Positions 26,831 through 35,630 of a DNA stretch of 61,655 bases are shown in pieces. The notes beneath the pieces were generated by a model. The model was not told the DNA's origin, did not search any database, and saw only the letters and a list, made by a program, of their open reading frames with translations. This DNA comes from Lachnospiraceae bacterium. Lineage in GTDB: Bacteria; Bacillota; Clostridia; Lachnospirales; Lachnospiraceae. The stretch is taken from contig JAAUZI010000022.1 of the NCBI GenBank assembly GCA_014804645.1, positions 1 through 61,655 on the forward strand, read 5' to 3'. Numbering within the stretch: the first letter of the stretch is position 1; each line of letters begins with the position of its first letter. The position numbers and the translations under genes were made by a program.

Positions 26831-29731
26831 TTATATCTCATTAATCGTGACGCCGGCCTCGGGGGTATCTGCCATGCCGTCTATAATATCTTCCAATGGC
26901 TCAAGCCCAAAATAACATGAGACCACATCCTTGGCTGTCTGTGCCGCATAGTCAGAGGAATAACCAAAGGGAATCCGGACGGTAATGGCGATCTCCGGAT
27001 TTTCATAGGGCGCATAGCCCACAAAGAGCGCATGGTTGGGACGGCTGGTGATCTGCTGCGCCGTACCGGTTTTGCCCGCCACTTTTACAGACAGTTCATT
27101 GAAATAGCTCTTGCCTTCCACCACCCGGCGAAGTCCCAGACGCATGGCGTTCCAGTACTCCACGGGCAGGTCCACCGTGCCATACATGGTCGGCTCCTGG
27201 CGCATCAAAATGTCCCCTTCCTTGTTCTGTACATGTTCGAGTAGCGTCAGATTATAGCAGTTTCCCCCGTTGGCCACCGTGGCTACATAGCGGGTCAGCC
27301 CCACGGCGGTAAAGCTGTTGGTACCCTGGCCTATGGCGGAGGGAATGGGCAGCTCGTCTGAGACAGAGGGTTGGGACTCCTCAATCTCAACGCCGGATTT
27401 CTCTGTCAGGCCGTACATCTGGGCATACTTCGCCAGCACGTCCAGACCGTCCTGGGCATTGTAGCTCCCACTCTTAGTGGCAAAGCGATATCCCATGTCA
27501 TAGAAAAAGAAGTTGCAGGAATTTTGAATGGCCCCCGTCAGGTTCAGGGAACCATGTCCACTGCGCCGCCAGCATCTCGGAGACGGCGTTACCTGTGTGT
27601 AAGAGCCTGTGCAATTTATCTTGCTGTTTAGCGTGATCTCTCCCTCCATCAGCGCCGCCGTGGAGGACACCATCTTGAATGTGGAACCGGGGGCCGCCGC
27701 ATACTGGGTGGCATAGTTCAGCAGAGGGCTGGTCTTGTCCGCCAGCAATTTGCTGTAATACTCCGGGTCCACGGAATTGGCCATCATGTTGTTGTCATAG
27801 CCCGGATAGGACACCAGCGCCAGCACATCGCCCGTGTTCACATCTATCACCACAATGGCGGCAGTGCAGGGATCCAGCGCCAGCTGGGCCGGCGTAATGT
27901 CCAGATAGAGTATCCGGTTTTTCATAAATTCATAGGAGGAAATGGCGCCGTCATAAAGTTTCTCACGGTCCTCCTGTGGAATCTCAATAGTGTTCTGCTC
28001 ACACAGTATCATGCAAATCTGTCTGCCGCTTATCGCATCGCTCTCTATCATAAAACGATAGATCAGTTTCTGGAATTCCAGTTCATCGTTCAGCGCCTCA
28101 AAAATATAATCACATATTCCGTCATAGATCTCCGTGGAATCCGCATACTGCTGTTCCATGCGCAGCTTATCCACGTCTATCCAGTTGGAGGCGATGCAGT
28201 GGGTCAGATATTCATGCAGGCTAATCACCTCATCTCTGGACCAAGCCAACTGAACGGAATCATTCCGGTCCAGCAGCTCGGAGTCTATGATGCCGTCATC
28301 CCGCAAAATATCGTTCACGATATAGAGCTGATACATCTTGTACTCCAGCGACAGTTTATTGTAGGGTGTCTTCTTCTCCAGCAGTTCCTCCCTCAGACGC
28401 TGATAGACCTTCTCCCTGTACTCCAAATATTTTTCGTAGACCGCCCGCTCCGTCTCCCCGGCATCCGCCGCCGTAAAATGCGCAATATCGATGATGCTGT
28501 TGTTAATTGTAGCATAGTAGACGTCATAGATGGGAATTTTGATGTCCCCGTTAGTGACCTCGGGAGCCTCCCGGGCATTGATGATTTTGTCCACCAGAAT
28601 ACCGGCGACACGCTCCTCCAGAATCTTGTAGCAGTTGATCTGCAGATCCTTGTCGATGGTCAGGTACACATCGTTGCCCGCCTGAGCCTCCTGACGATCC
28701 AGAATACTGATTACCTTTCCCATATTGTCCACGCACACGGTCTCCGAGCCTTTGACCCCCTGCAGAGTGGCCTCCATGGATTTTTCAATACCGCTCTTGC
28801 CCACCACATCATTGCTGGTATAGCGCTCCCCGGTACCGCCGTCCGCCAGGTCCTGTTCGTTGAGACTGGTCAGCTCGTCTGAATCAATTTTGCCGGTATA
28901 ACCCAGGATATGCGCAAAATACTCACTCTCATTGTATCTGCGCACCGTGTCCTCCACAATAGAAACTCCGTCCATCTGGTCAAGATTCTCCATGATAACG
29001 GCCACTGTTTCGACACTAACATCCTTTGCCACCGTAGTTCCGACATACTTGCGGAAACGGGTGAGATTCATGGCATAGCGGATATTCATCATTTTTAGAA
29101 ATTCCTCGGAAGTATACCCCTCTCCTACCAGAAAATCACTCTTGCTGTCATCTTCCACCTCATACCGACCAAGGCCAAAAAGCTTTCCCAGATAATTCAG
29201 CACCTCCTGGGGCGTAGCCGTCCGCTCCTCGTCCTTCAGCTGATCGATGGTGGTATGTCCGTAGACATCCGCCAGAAAACGCATCAGCCGGGTCCCCGAC
29301 ACATTGTATACATAGTTGCCATGTTCGTCCAGAACAATGTTAAAATCTGTGATAATGTGGTCGCCATTTTTTTCTATCATCCGTATCAGATCATATACGG
29401 TAGCGTTAAGCTCCTTGTTCTTGTTAGAGCTGCTCTCATATACATCCTCGATCTTGACGGAGTAGGCCAGTTCGTCGTATGCGAGAATATTGCCGTTGCG
29501 GTCCCGGATACTGCCCCGGGAACAGGCGATATCTCTGGTCTTTTCGGTTCGCAACACGAAATCGTCCAGATACTCCTGCCCGTGGACGATCTGCAACACA
29601 AAGCAGCGATATACCAATATACCTCCCAGCAGGCTGAAAACAATGGTCATAAGCGTCAGTCTGCTGGTAAAAAAATTCAGAATGTCTTCCTTCAGCTTAT
29701 CAAACAAATTTCTTCGCTCTCTTTCTCTCAA
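26831..29731 (-). CDS. Class B penicillin-binding protein 2 with a large insertion
   Basis: 966 aa from a TTG at 29731 that overlaps mreD; the exact start is uncertain. A cytoplasmic tail, one TM helix (about 25-45) and a dimerisation domain (50-340) lead to the transpeptidase. Active-site motifs are STFK in PGSTFKMVSS (about 680), SCNFF (about 740) and AGKTGTAQQI (about 889). Between about 365 and 625 there is an acidic, helical block absent from ordinary PBP2, making the protein roughly 300 residues longer than Gram-negative MrdA. It cross-links peptidoglycan in the elongasome with RodA, as the mreBCD context supports. Confidence 0.92.
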   Translation of the reverse strand: MRERERRNLFDKLKEDILNFFTSRLTLMTIVFSLLGGILVYRCFVLQIVHGQEYLDDFVLRTEKTRDIACSRGSIRDRNGNILAYDELAYSVKIEDVYESSSNKNKELNATVYDLIRMIEKNGDHIITDFNIVLDEHGNYVYNVSGTRLMRFLADVYGHTTIDQLKDEERTATPQEVLNYLGKLFGLGRYEVEDDSKSDFLVGEGYTSEEFLKMMNIRYAMNLTRFRKYVGTTVAKDVSVETVAVIMENLDQMDGVSIVEDTVRRYNESEYFAHILGYTGKIDSDELTSLNEQDLADGGTGERYTSNDVVGKSGIEKSMEATLQGVKGSETVCVDNMGKVISILDRQEAQAGNDVYLTIDKDLQINCYKILEERVAGILVDKIINAREAPEVTNGDIKIPIYDVYYATINNSIIDIAHFTAADAGETERAVYEKYLEYREKVYQRLREELLEKKTPYNKLSLEYKMYQLYIVNDILRDDGIIDSELLDRNDSVQLAWSRDEVISLHEYLTHCIASNWIDVDKLRMEQQYADSTEIYDGICDYIFEALNDELEFQKLIYRFMIESDAISGRQICMILCEQNTIEIPQEDREKLYDGAISSYEFMKNRILYLDITPAQLALDPCTAAIVVIDVNTGDVLALVSYPGYDNNMMANSVDPEYYSKLLADKTSPLLNYATQYAAAPGSTFKMVSSTAALMEGEITLNSKINCTGSYTQVTPSPRCWRRSGHGSLNLTGAIQNSCNFFFYDMGYRFATKSGSYNAQDGLDVLAKYAQMYGLTEKSGVEIEESQPSVSDELPIPSAIGQGTNSFTAVGLTRYVATVANGGNCYNLTLLEHVQNKEGDILMRQEPTMYGTVDLPVEYWNAMRLGLRRVVEGKSYFNELSVKVAGKTGTAQQITSRPNHALFVGYAPYENPEIAITVRIPFGYSSDYAAQTAKDVVSCYFGLEPLEDIIDGMADTPEAGVTINEI

Positions 29732-30218
29732 ATCCCTCCAACCGGTTGTTCACAAACAAGGCCAGTGGATAAAGCAAACAGGTGATGACAATTGTGTATA
29801 CCGTCTCCGGCAGGATTACGGTCCGCAGATAGAACAGAAAGTTCAGCCTGCCCCGAAGCAGGAACAACAGGACATAGCAGATGATGCCATAGGACAGATC
29901 GCTGACAGTGATCAGCGCCAGGGGCAGCTTGATATCCTCCGGGTAAAAAATCTTGCAGAATTTGCCGTTCAAAAACCCGATATACATATATACCAGCGCA
30001 TAAAATCCCAACATGTCCGCAAAGAAAATATCGCAGAGTATCCCTGAGAAAAAACCGATCAGCAATCCCTCTTTCTCCCCCCGCATGAAACCGAAGGAGG
30101 AGGTCAGCACAATCAGCAGATTAGGCACAATCCCCGCAAAGGCCAGACTGCGGAACAGAGTGACCTGCAGCAGGAAACAAAAGAGGATCAAGACAGCCAT
30201 GGTTATTTTTCTAAGCAT
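29700..30218 (-). CDS. mreD: Rod shape-determining membrane protein MreD
   Basis: 172 aa from ATG 30218, which lies 7 nt after AGGGAG inside the end of mreC. Five hydrophobic helices and the stretch GFMRGEKEGLLIGFFSGILCDIFFADMLGFYAL mark MreD. It bridges MreC and the synthases. It overlaps mreC at its start by 8 nt and the PBP2 frame at its end by 32 nt, typical of tightly coupled genes. Confidence 0.92.
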   Translation of the reverse strand: MLRKITMAVLILFCFLLQVTLFRSLAFAGIVPNLLIVLTSSFGFMRGEKEGLLIGFFSGILCDIFFADMLGFYALVYMYIGFLNGKFCKIFYPEDIKLPLALITVSDLSYGIICYVLLFLLRGRLNFLFYLRTVILPETVYTIVITCLLYPLALFVNNRLEGFERKRAKKFV

Positions 30219-31083
30219 CTTCAATCTCCCTCTTCATGTCCGTGATTACCAGCACCTCCTCCAGATGCTCAAAATCCACGGCAGGTGTCACAAAGCCGGA
30301 CTTGGTCAGATTGTTGGAGTCCCGGTTGATGGTATGTACCGTACCGATCAAAATATTAGGCAGATACCTGTCGCTGATATGGGATGTAACCACCTTGTCT
30401 CCCACCGCTACGTTGTCCTGACTGTCTATCAACTGGCTGAAACAGATCACGCCGTCATGCATGGCCTGCAGATCCCCCGAGACGATCATGGTGTCGGAGG
30501 TGCTGAGCGTTTTGGCGGACACATTGGAATTGTCGGCTATGATGGAGGTCACTCTGGCCCAGTTCGGACCGACCTCGCTGATGCGTCCCACCAGACCGCC
30601 GCCGGCGATCACGTTCATGTTGATCTCCAGGCCGTCATCAGCTCCCTTGTCTATCTGAAAAGCAGAATACCAGTTCCCGCTGTCGCGGGCAATAATTCTG
30701 GCCCCCACCTTGTGGTACTCGTCATATTGGCTGTCAAGCTGGTACAGCTCCCGCAGACGGCTCAGCTCCGCCTTCTCCTGCTGGAGCAGAGTATTTTCTA
30801 CCAACAGCTCATCCACCTGCTGTTGCAGCCGCACATTCTCATCCAAAAGCTGCCTGATCTGCGCAAGCTCATCCTTGCGTCCCGAAAGCCAGCTGCCAAC
30901 CTTGCTGATTCCCTGCTCAAAGGGAACCACCACATAGCCCACAGCCGCATTCAGCGGCCGATTAAAAATATCTGTGCTGAAAGTCAATGCCATCAGCACG
31001 GTACACAGACAGGTTAAAACAAAAAGGAGATATTTACTCGGTATCGTAAATTTCTCCCCCTTCTTTTTGATTACTGGGCTCAT
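30211..31083 (-). CDS. mreC: Rod shape-determining protein MreC
   Basis: 290 aa. A short basic tail, one TM helix (about 17-37), a coiled coil (about 65-115, with heptads such as QIRQLLDENVRLQQQVDELL) and the C-terminal beta-barrel repeats with DKGADDGLEINMNVIAGGGLVGRI and the matching GDKVVTSHISDRYLPNILIG. It activates the PBP2-RodA pair. Its ATG overlaps the mreB stop (ATGA). Confidence 0.94.
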   Translation of the reverse strand: MSPVIKKKGEKFTIPSKYLLFVLTCLCTVLMALTFSTDIFNRPLNAAVGYVVVPFEQGISKVGSWLSGRKDELAQIRQLLDENVRLQQQVDELLVENTLLQQEKAELSRLRELYQLDSQYDEYHKVGARIIARDSGNWYSAFQIDKGADDGLEINMNVIAGGGLVGRISEVGPNWARVTSIIADNSNVSAKTLSTSDTMIVSGDLQAMHDGVICFSQLIDSQDNVAVGDKVVTSHISDRYLPNILIGTVHTINRDSNNLTKSGFVTPAVDFEHLEEVLVITDMKREIEDA

Positions 31084-32090
31084 TTACTCATCCCTTCAAT
31101 CGCATACGCTACTGTTTTATAGTTGTCCTCATTAATGATCTTGGATAATCCGGCGGCCACGCTGGTCATCGGGCTCTCGGCCACATTGACTTTCAGCCCC
31201 GTGCCCTGACTTAAACGCTCTGCCAGGTGGCTGGTCTGGGATGCGCCGCCGGTCAGATAGACGCCGTTGCGGTAGATATCCGCAGCCAGTTCGGGCGGGG
31301 TTCTCTCCAAAATCACCTTCACGTTGTCCACAATAGTGTTAAAGTGCTCCTCCAGGGAATCCACCACCAGTTTGGTGGGAATCTCCCGCTCCACCGGCAG
31401 TCCTGTCACGATATCCCGCCCGTAGACCACGGCTCCCTGCTTGTCCTCCTCCAGCTTAAATAGGGACATCTTCACTGATTCTGCCGTTTTGCCGCCTATA
31501 ATCAGGCTGAATTCACGGCGCACGGCAGCGCGTATCGCCTCGTCAAACTTGAGACCGCCCACCTTGATCAAACGGCTTAAGACAATGCCGCCGAGGGACA
31601 AAATGGATATTTCTGTGGTCTCAAAGCCCACATTTACGACGATGACACCCTGGGAGTTCTTCACGTCAATGCCCATCCCCAGACCGTCCGCCACAGCTTT
31701 CTCCACCACCATGATTTTGCGTGCCTTCATGTTGGCGTCCCGAACCAGGTCATAGAAAGCCCTCTTCTCCACCTCCGTCACATCGGTGGGAACCGCGATA
31801 AAATAATCAGCCGGAATGCTCTTTCCCTTCTGAATGTCCCCGATAAAATAGCGGATCAGGGTTTCCATATTTTTGATATCGGCGATAACGCCGTTGGACA
31901 GCGGATAGGAAATGTGAATATTTGCAGGCGCTTTCTCATACATTTCAAAAGCGGAGTCTCCATAGGCGAAAAGCGTGTTCTTGTTTTCGATGGCGATCAT
32001 ATTCTTTTCCACGACAATGTTGTCGTCACTTTTGCTGTAGATTTTGATATTGTTGGTACCCAAGTCTATACCGAATGCGTTGTTTGCCAT
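31080..32090 (-). CDS. mreB: Rod shape-determining protein MreB (actin-like)
   Basis: 336 aa. The actin-fold phosphate loops are FGIDLGTNNIKIYS and VIVVNVGFETTEISIL, with adenosine contact GVYLTGGASQTSHLAE. It forms membrane filaments that guide lateral wall growth. It differs from canonical MreB in details (for example NVGFETTE where DIGGGTTE is usual), so it may be an MreB/Mbl variant. It is followed directly by mreC and preceded by radC at 18 nt. Confidence 0.9.
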   Translation of the reverse strand: MANNAFGIDLGTNNIKIYSKSDDNIVVEKNMIAIENKNTLFAYGDSAFEMYEKAPANIHISYPLSNGVIADIKNMETLIRYFIGDIQKGKSIPADYFIAVPTDVTEVEKRAFYDLVRDANMKARKIMVVEKAVADGLGMGIDVKNSQGVIVVNVGFETTEISILSLGGIVLSRLIKVGGLKFDEAIRAAVRREFSLIIGGKTAESVKMSLFKLEEDKQGAVVYGRDIVTGLPVEREIPTKLVVDSLEEHFNTIVDNVKVILERTPPELAADIYRNGVYLTGGASQTSHLAERLSQGTGLKVNVAESPMTSVAAGLSKIINEDNYKTVAYAIEGMSK

Positions 32091-32108
32091 GTACAGGCCC
32101 CCTTTTGT

Positions 32109-32801
32109 TTATGGTATAAGTTTTTCTTCCTTAAAACTCATATATCTGTTGTCTCCGATAATAATGTGGTCCAGCAGTGGAATGCCCAACATCTGCCCCA
32201 TGCCCACAAGCTCTCCTGTCAGCCGCGTGTCCGCTTTGCTGGGGGTGGGATCACCGCTGGGGTGATTGTGTATCAAAATAATGCTGACCGCCTGGTTTTT
32301 GAGCGCCTCCAGAAAAATCTCCCTGGGTGAAATCAGGGACATGGTAGCGCTGCCGCTGGACAGCATCACATCTCCCAGCAGTCTGCTCTTGGCGTCTACC
32401 GACGCCAGAACCACGCACTCTGTCTTTCTGTGCCGCAGCTGCTCCATATAGTAGGCGGCCACCGTATCGGGTCTCTGCAGACAGATTCGCTCCCTGGCTG
32501 TGGCCGACGCAATGCGCTGGGACAGCTCAGTAATACATTTCAGCTTTACCGCCTTGACCTCCCCTATGCCCTTTATCTCCATCAAGCGCTCTATGGGAAT
32601 GTCATACAGCCCCAGCAGCCCCTCTCTCGAAGGCTCCGCCAGCGCCAGCACCTCCTCGGCCAGCTCCAGAGCGCTCTTATCCCTGGTGCCCGTCCGCAGA
32701 ATAATAGCCAAAAGTTCGCTTTCCGTCAGGCCCTTTGGCCCGAAACGCAGAAATTTTTCGTAGGGCAGATTCTCCTGCCTTACCTTGTCCAATTGATTCA
32801 T
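32109..32801 (-). CDS. radC: RadC/YeeS JAB-domain protein
   Basis: 230 aa from ATG 32801 (MNQLDKVRQENLPYEKF) with GGGAGGACA upstream; the longer frame starts inside the previous gene. An N-terminal helix-hairpin-helix (about 20-80, GIGEVKAVKLKC) precedes a JAB metalloprotease-like domain with HNHPSGDPTPSKAD. Despite the old name no repair role has been shown for the family. The position upstream of mreB is a long-conserved Firmicutes link. Confidence 0.94.
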   Translation of the reverse strand: MNQLDKVRQENLPYEKFLRFGPKGLTESELLAIILRTGTRDKSALELAEEVLALAEPSREGLLGLYDIPIERLMEIKGIGEVKAVKLKCITELSQRIASATARERICLQRPDTVAAYYMEQLRHRKTECVVLASVDAKSRLLGDVMLSSGSATMSLISPREIFLEALKNQAVSIILIHNHPSGDPTPSKADTRLTGELVGMGQMLGIPLLDHIIIGDNRYMSFKEEKLIP

Positions 32802-32844
32802 TGTCCTCCCGTCCGCCCTCTCCCATGTGCGGCCCAAAGCGGAA

Positions 32845-33084
32845 CTATCTGATGAATCGATATACAATCAGCGAAATCGCCACGCCTATGACGCTGGCAA
32901 TAGTAATCTGAATCTGCAGTCCAAAGGTCAGAATGATAAAGCCCAGATCCAGCACAATAGGGCTGCTCAAACCAAAGGTCTGCCCGTAATTCAGAAAACT
33001 CCCGCTGAAATAGGTTCCGATAAAGCGGCCGATCACAAAGCCGATCAATACCAGAACGATAAATACCCAATTGACTCTCTTCAA
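32845..33084 (-). CDS. DUF4321 small membrane protein
   Basis: 79 aa from a TTG at 33084 with AGGGAG 6 nt upstream. Two hydrophobic helices (about 6-28 and 45-74) with GFVIGRFIGTYFSG and LDLGFIILTFGLQIQIT match DUF4321, a clostridial family often upstream of radC-mreB. Function unknown; context suggests the cell envelope. The 188-nt gap before it holds a TATAAT (TGGTATAATAATT on the minus strand) but no clear -35. Confidence 0.85.
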   Translation of the reverse strand: MKRVNWVFIVLVLIGFVIGRFIGTYFSGSFLNYGQTFGLSSPIVLDLGFIILTFGLQIQITIASVIGVAISLIVYRFIR

Positions 33085-33272
33085 AAGTACTCCCTCTACT
33101 TTCTTTTGTGTCTGTTATTGTACTCCCCGGGTTATTCCCCAGACAGGACACATAAATTATTATACCATGATCCCGTGCGCTTCAGTGCACTCTCTATTCA
33201 GAAGAGTTAAATGCGGAGCATTTTACTCATCTTACCATATTTTTGCAGTTCTGTACACACCTAATCCAAGAA

Positions 33273-34601
33273 TTATGACAGGGATTTTTTCAACTTTTCT
33301 CTAGCTTTGGCGACATCCTCCGTCTTTACCAGCCCTTTATCGACAAGAGACTGCAGGGATCGCAAAATACCGAACTTGGCGTGCTGCCATGTCAGCCCTC
33401 CCTGAAAGTACACGGCGTAGGGCGGCTTGATGGGGCCGTCCGCCGAAAGCTCGATGGAGGAGCCGGACACGAAGGCTCCCGCCGCCATGATGACCTGGGC
33501 ATCATATCCGGGCATATCCCATGGCTCGGGGGTCACATGGCTGTCCACCGGGGCGGCCGCCTGAATGCCCTGACAGAAGGCGATGACGCCCTCCGGGCTG
33601 CCAAAAGTCACCGCCTGGATAATATCATGCCGGGACTGCCTGCCGTCCGGCACCACTTTATATCCCAGTCCCTCATATATATTGGCGGCAAAAATCGCAC
33701 CCTTCAAAGCGCCGGCAGTCACTGTGGGAGCCAGGAAAAAGCCCTGGTAGAAATCCTTCAGCGTCCCCAGGGAAGCTCCCACCTCCTTGCCGAGTCCCGG
33801 AGAAGTCAGACGATATGCGGCGTTTTCCACACAGTCTCTCCGGCCTGCGATATAGCCTCCTATGGGCGCCAGGCCGCCCCCCGGATTCTTAATCAGGGAA
33901 CCCACCACCATGTCCGCCCCCACATCGCTTGGTTCCACAGTCTCCACAAATTCCCCATAGCAGTTGTCCACCATGCAGATCACATCCGGCTTGATCCCCT
34001 TTATAAAGGCAATCAGCTCACCGATTCTGGCCACGGACAGGGTTGGACGGGTCTGATAGCCCTTGGAGCGCTGAATCGTCACAAGGCGTGTCCTCTCCCC
34101 TATGGCCCGGCGGATATTGTCATAGTCGAAACCGCCGTCGGGCAGCAGATCCACCTGGGCATAGCTCACTCCGTACTCCGCCAGAGACCCCCGTGAGGGG
34201 CGAATCCCTATAACCTCCTCCAGTGTGTCGTAGGGCTTTCCCACCGGGGACAGCAGTTCGTCTCCGGGCCGCAGATTGCTCATCAGCGCCAGGGCCAGGG
34301 CATGGGTGCCGCAGGTAATCTGAGGACGCACCAAGGCGTCCTGTGTGTGGAATACAGACGCATACACCCTCTCCAGAGTATCCCGGCCCAGGTCGTTGTA
34401 GCCATAGCCCGTGGTGCCAAGCAGACAGGCTTCGCTCACCTGCTGATCCTGCATGCCCTTTAACACCTTGAGCTGGTTGTACTCCGCCGTGGCGTCTATC
34501 TCAGTAAATCGGGACTGCAGCATCTCCGCCACAGCCTCCCCATAGGCATAGACCTCCCCGGAAATCCCCAGCGTCCGGTACATATCATATCCAATATTCA
34601 T
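33273..34601 (-). CDS. Methionine gamma-lyase / aluminium-resistance family PLP enzyme (YnbB type)
   Basis: 442 aa. The fold I PLP motif is GSLIKNPGGGLAPIGGYIAG with the Schiff-base Lys in SLIKNP; VDNCYGEFVE carries the PLP Asp. PQITCGTHALALALMSNLRPGDELL is the usual N-terminal block. The family carries the name aluminium resistance protein but is a putative cysteine/methionine lyase. It follows miaA, as ynbB does in Bacillus, but hfq, normally between them, is missing; the 87-nt gap holds only hairpin repeats. Confidence 0.92.
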   Translation of the reverse strand: MNIGYDMYRTLGISGEVYAYGEAVAEMLQSRFTEIDATAEYNQLKVLKGMQDQQVSEACLLGTTGYGYNDLGRDTLERVYASVFHTQDALVRPQITCGTHALALALMSNLRPGDELLSPVGKPYDTLEEVIGIRPSRGSLAEYGVSYAQVDLLPDGGFDYDNIRRAIGERTRLVTIQRSKGYQTRPTLSVARIGELIAFIKGIKPDVICMVDNCYGEFVETVEPSDVGADMVVGSLIKNPGGGLAPIGGYIAGRRDCVENAAYRLTSPGLGKEVGASLGTLKDFYQGFFLAPTVTAGALKGAIFAANIYEGLGYKVVPDGRQSRHDIIQAVTFGSPEGVIAFCQGIQAAAPVDSHVTPEPWDMPGYDAQVIMAAGAFVSGSSIELSADGPIKPPYAVYFQGGLTWQHAKFGILRSLQSLVDKGLVKTEDVAKAREKLKKSLS

Positions 34602-34608
34602 AAATATA

Positions 34609-34680
34609 CCCCCCTGCGTGCTTCAGCACGCATATCAATCTAGTTCCCATGCATATCGCAGACTGCGTCTGCGATATTGC
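34609..34680 (-). repeat. Two hairpins between miaA and the PLP-enzyme gene
   Basis: GCGTGC-TTCA-GCACGC (about 34616-34631) lies close to the start of the PLP-enzyme gene. ATATCGCAGAC-TGC-GTCTGCGATAT (34653-34677) is an 11-bp perfect hairpin and shares GCATATCGCA and GCGATATTGC with the repeat upstream of yggS, with changed but still paired bases. Confidence 0.7.
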
Positions 34681-34688
34681 TCAAATTT

Positions 34689-35630
34689 TCAACCTATCCC
34701 CGCCTCCTGCAGGTGCCGCCGTATGACCGCCAGAATCTTCTCCTCGTCATACCCATAATCCGGTTTGTTCAGCCAGATCACGTCACTCTCCCTGCGAAAC
34801 CAGGTCAGCTGTCTCTTGGCAAAATGCCGGGTGCCTATCTTGATGCGGTAGACCGCCTCCTCCAGTGTGATCTCCCCGGCCAGAAAGTCAAGAATTTCCT
34901 TGTATCCCAGTCCCTGCATGGATACCATATCCCTGTGGCAACCCCGGTCCATCAAGCCTCGCACCTCTTCCACCAGGCCCTCCTCCAGCATCCGGTCCAC
35001 TCTCTCCTCAATGCGCCGGTAGAGTGTTTCCCGGTCGTCGCTCAGCACAAAGTAACAGTAGCGGTATGGGGACGGTCTCTCAGCCTCTCTCTCATTGTGC
35101 TCCGATATTTTTTGCCCGGTGAGACGGTAAAACTCCAGCGCCCGAATCATACGCTTTACATTGTGGGAATGGATTGCCTGCGCCGCCTCCGGGTCCACCT
35201 CCTTCAGCATCTCATGCAATACCTGGCTCCCCTTCTCAGAGGCCAGCTGTTCCAACTGTCTGCGATAGTCGGTATTCTCCGGGTTCTCCGTAAAATCTAT
35301 ATCTCGCAGCACCGCCTGAATATAGAAACCCGTGCCGCCGGTGAGAATGGGGATATGTCCCCGCCCGTAGATCCCCTCTAGGGCCTGCCTGCAAAGCCTT
35401 TGAAACACCACCACATTGAACTCCTGATCCGGCTCCAGAACATCGATCAAATGGTGGGGAACCCCCTGCATCTCCTCCGGGCGTATCTTGGCGGAGCCGA
35501 TGTCCATGCCGCGGTAAACCTGCATGGAATCCGCCGAGAGAATCTCACCGCCCACTTCTTTTGCCAGCTTTATGGACAGAGCGGTCTTACCCACCGCCGT
35601 GGGTCCCGTCAGTACAATCAATGGTCTCAT
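34689..35630 (-). CDS. miaA: tRNA dimethylallyltransferase
   Basis: 313 aa. P-loop TGPTAVGKTALSIKLA, DSMQVYRGMDIGSAKI, PHHLIDVLEPDQEF and GGTGFYIQAVLRDID are the family blocks. It adds an isopentenyl group to A37 of tRNAs that read UNN codons. It overlaps mutL by 4 nt (ATGA), so the two are translated together. Confidence 0.97.
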   Translation of the reverse strand: MRPLIVLTGPTAVGKTALSIKLAKEVGGEILSADSMQVYRGMDIGSAKIRPEEMQGVPHHLIDVLEPDQEFNVVVFQRLCRQALEGIYGRGHIPILTGGTGFYIQAVLRDIDFTENPENTDYRRQLEQLASEKGSQVLHEMLKEVDPEAAQAIHSHNVKRMIRALEFYRLTGQKISEHNEREAERPSPYRYCYFVLSDDRETLYRRIEERVDRMLEEGLVEEVRGLMDRGCHRDMVSMQGLGYKEILDFLAGEITLEEAVYRIKIGTRHFAKRQLTWFRRESDVIWLNKPDYGYDEEKILAVIRRHLQEAGIG

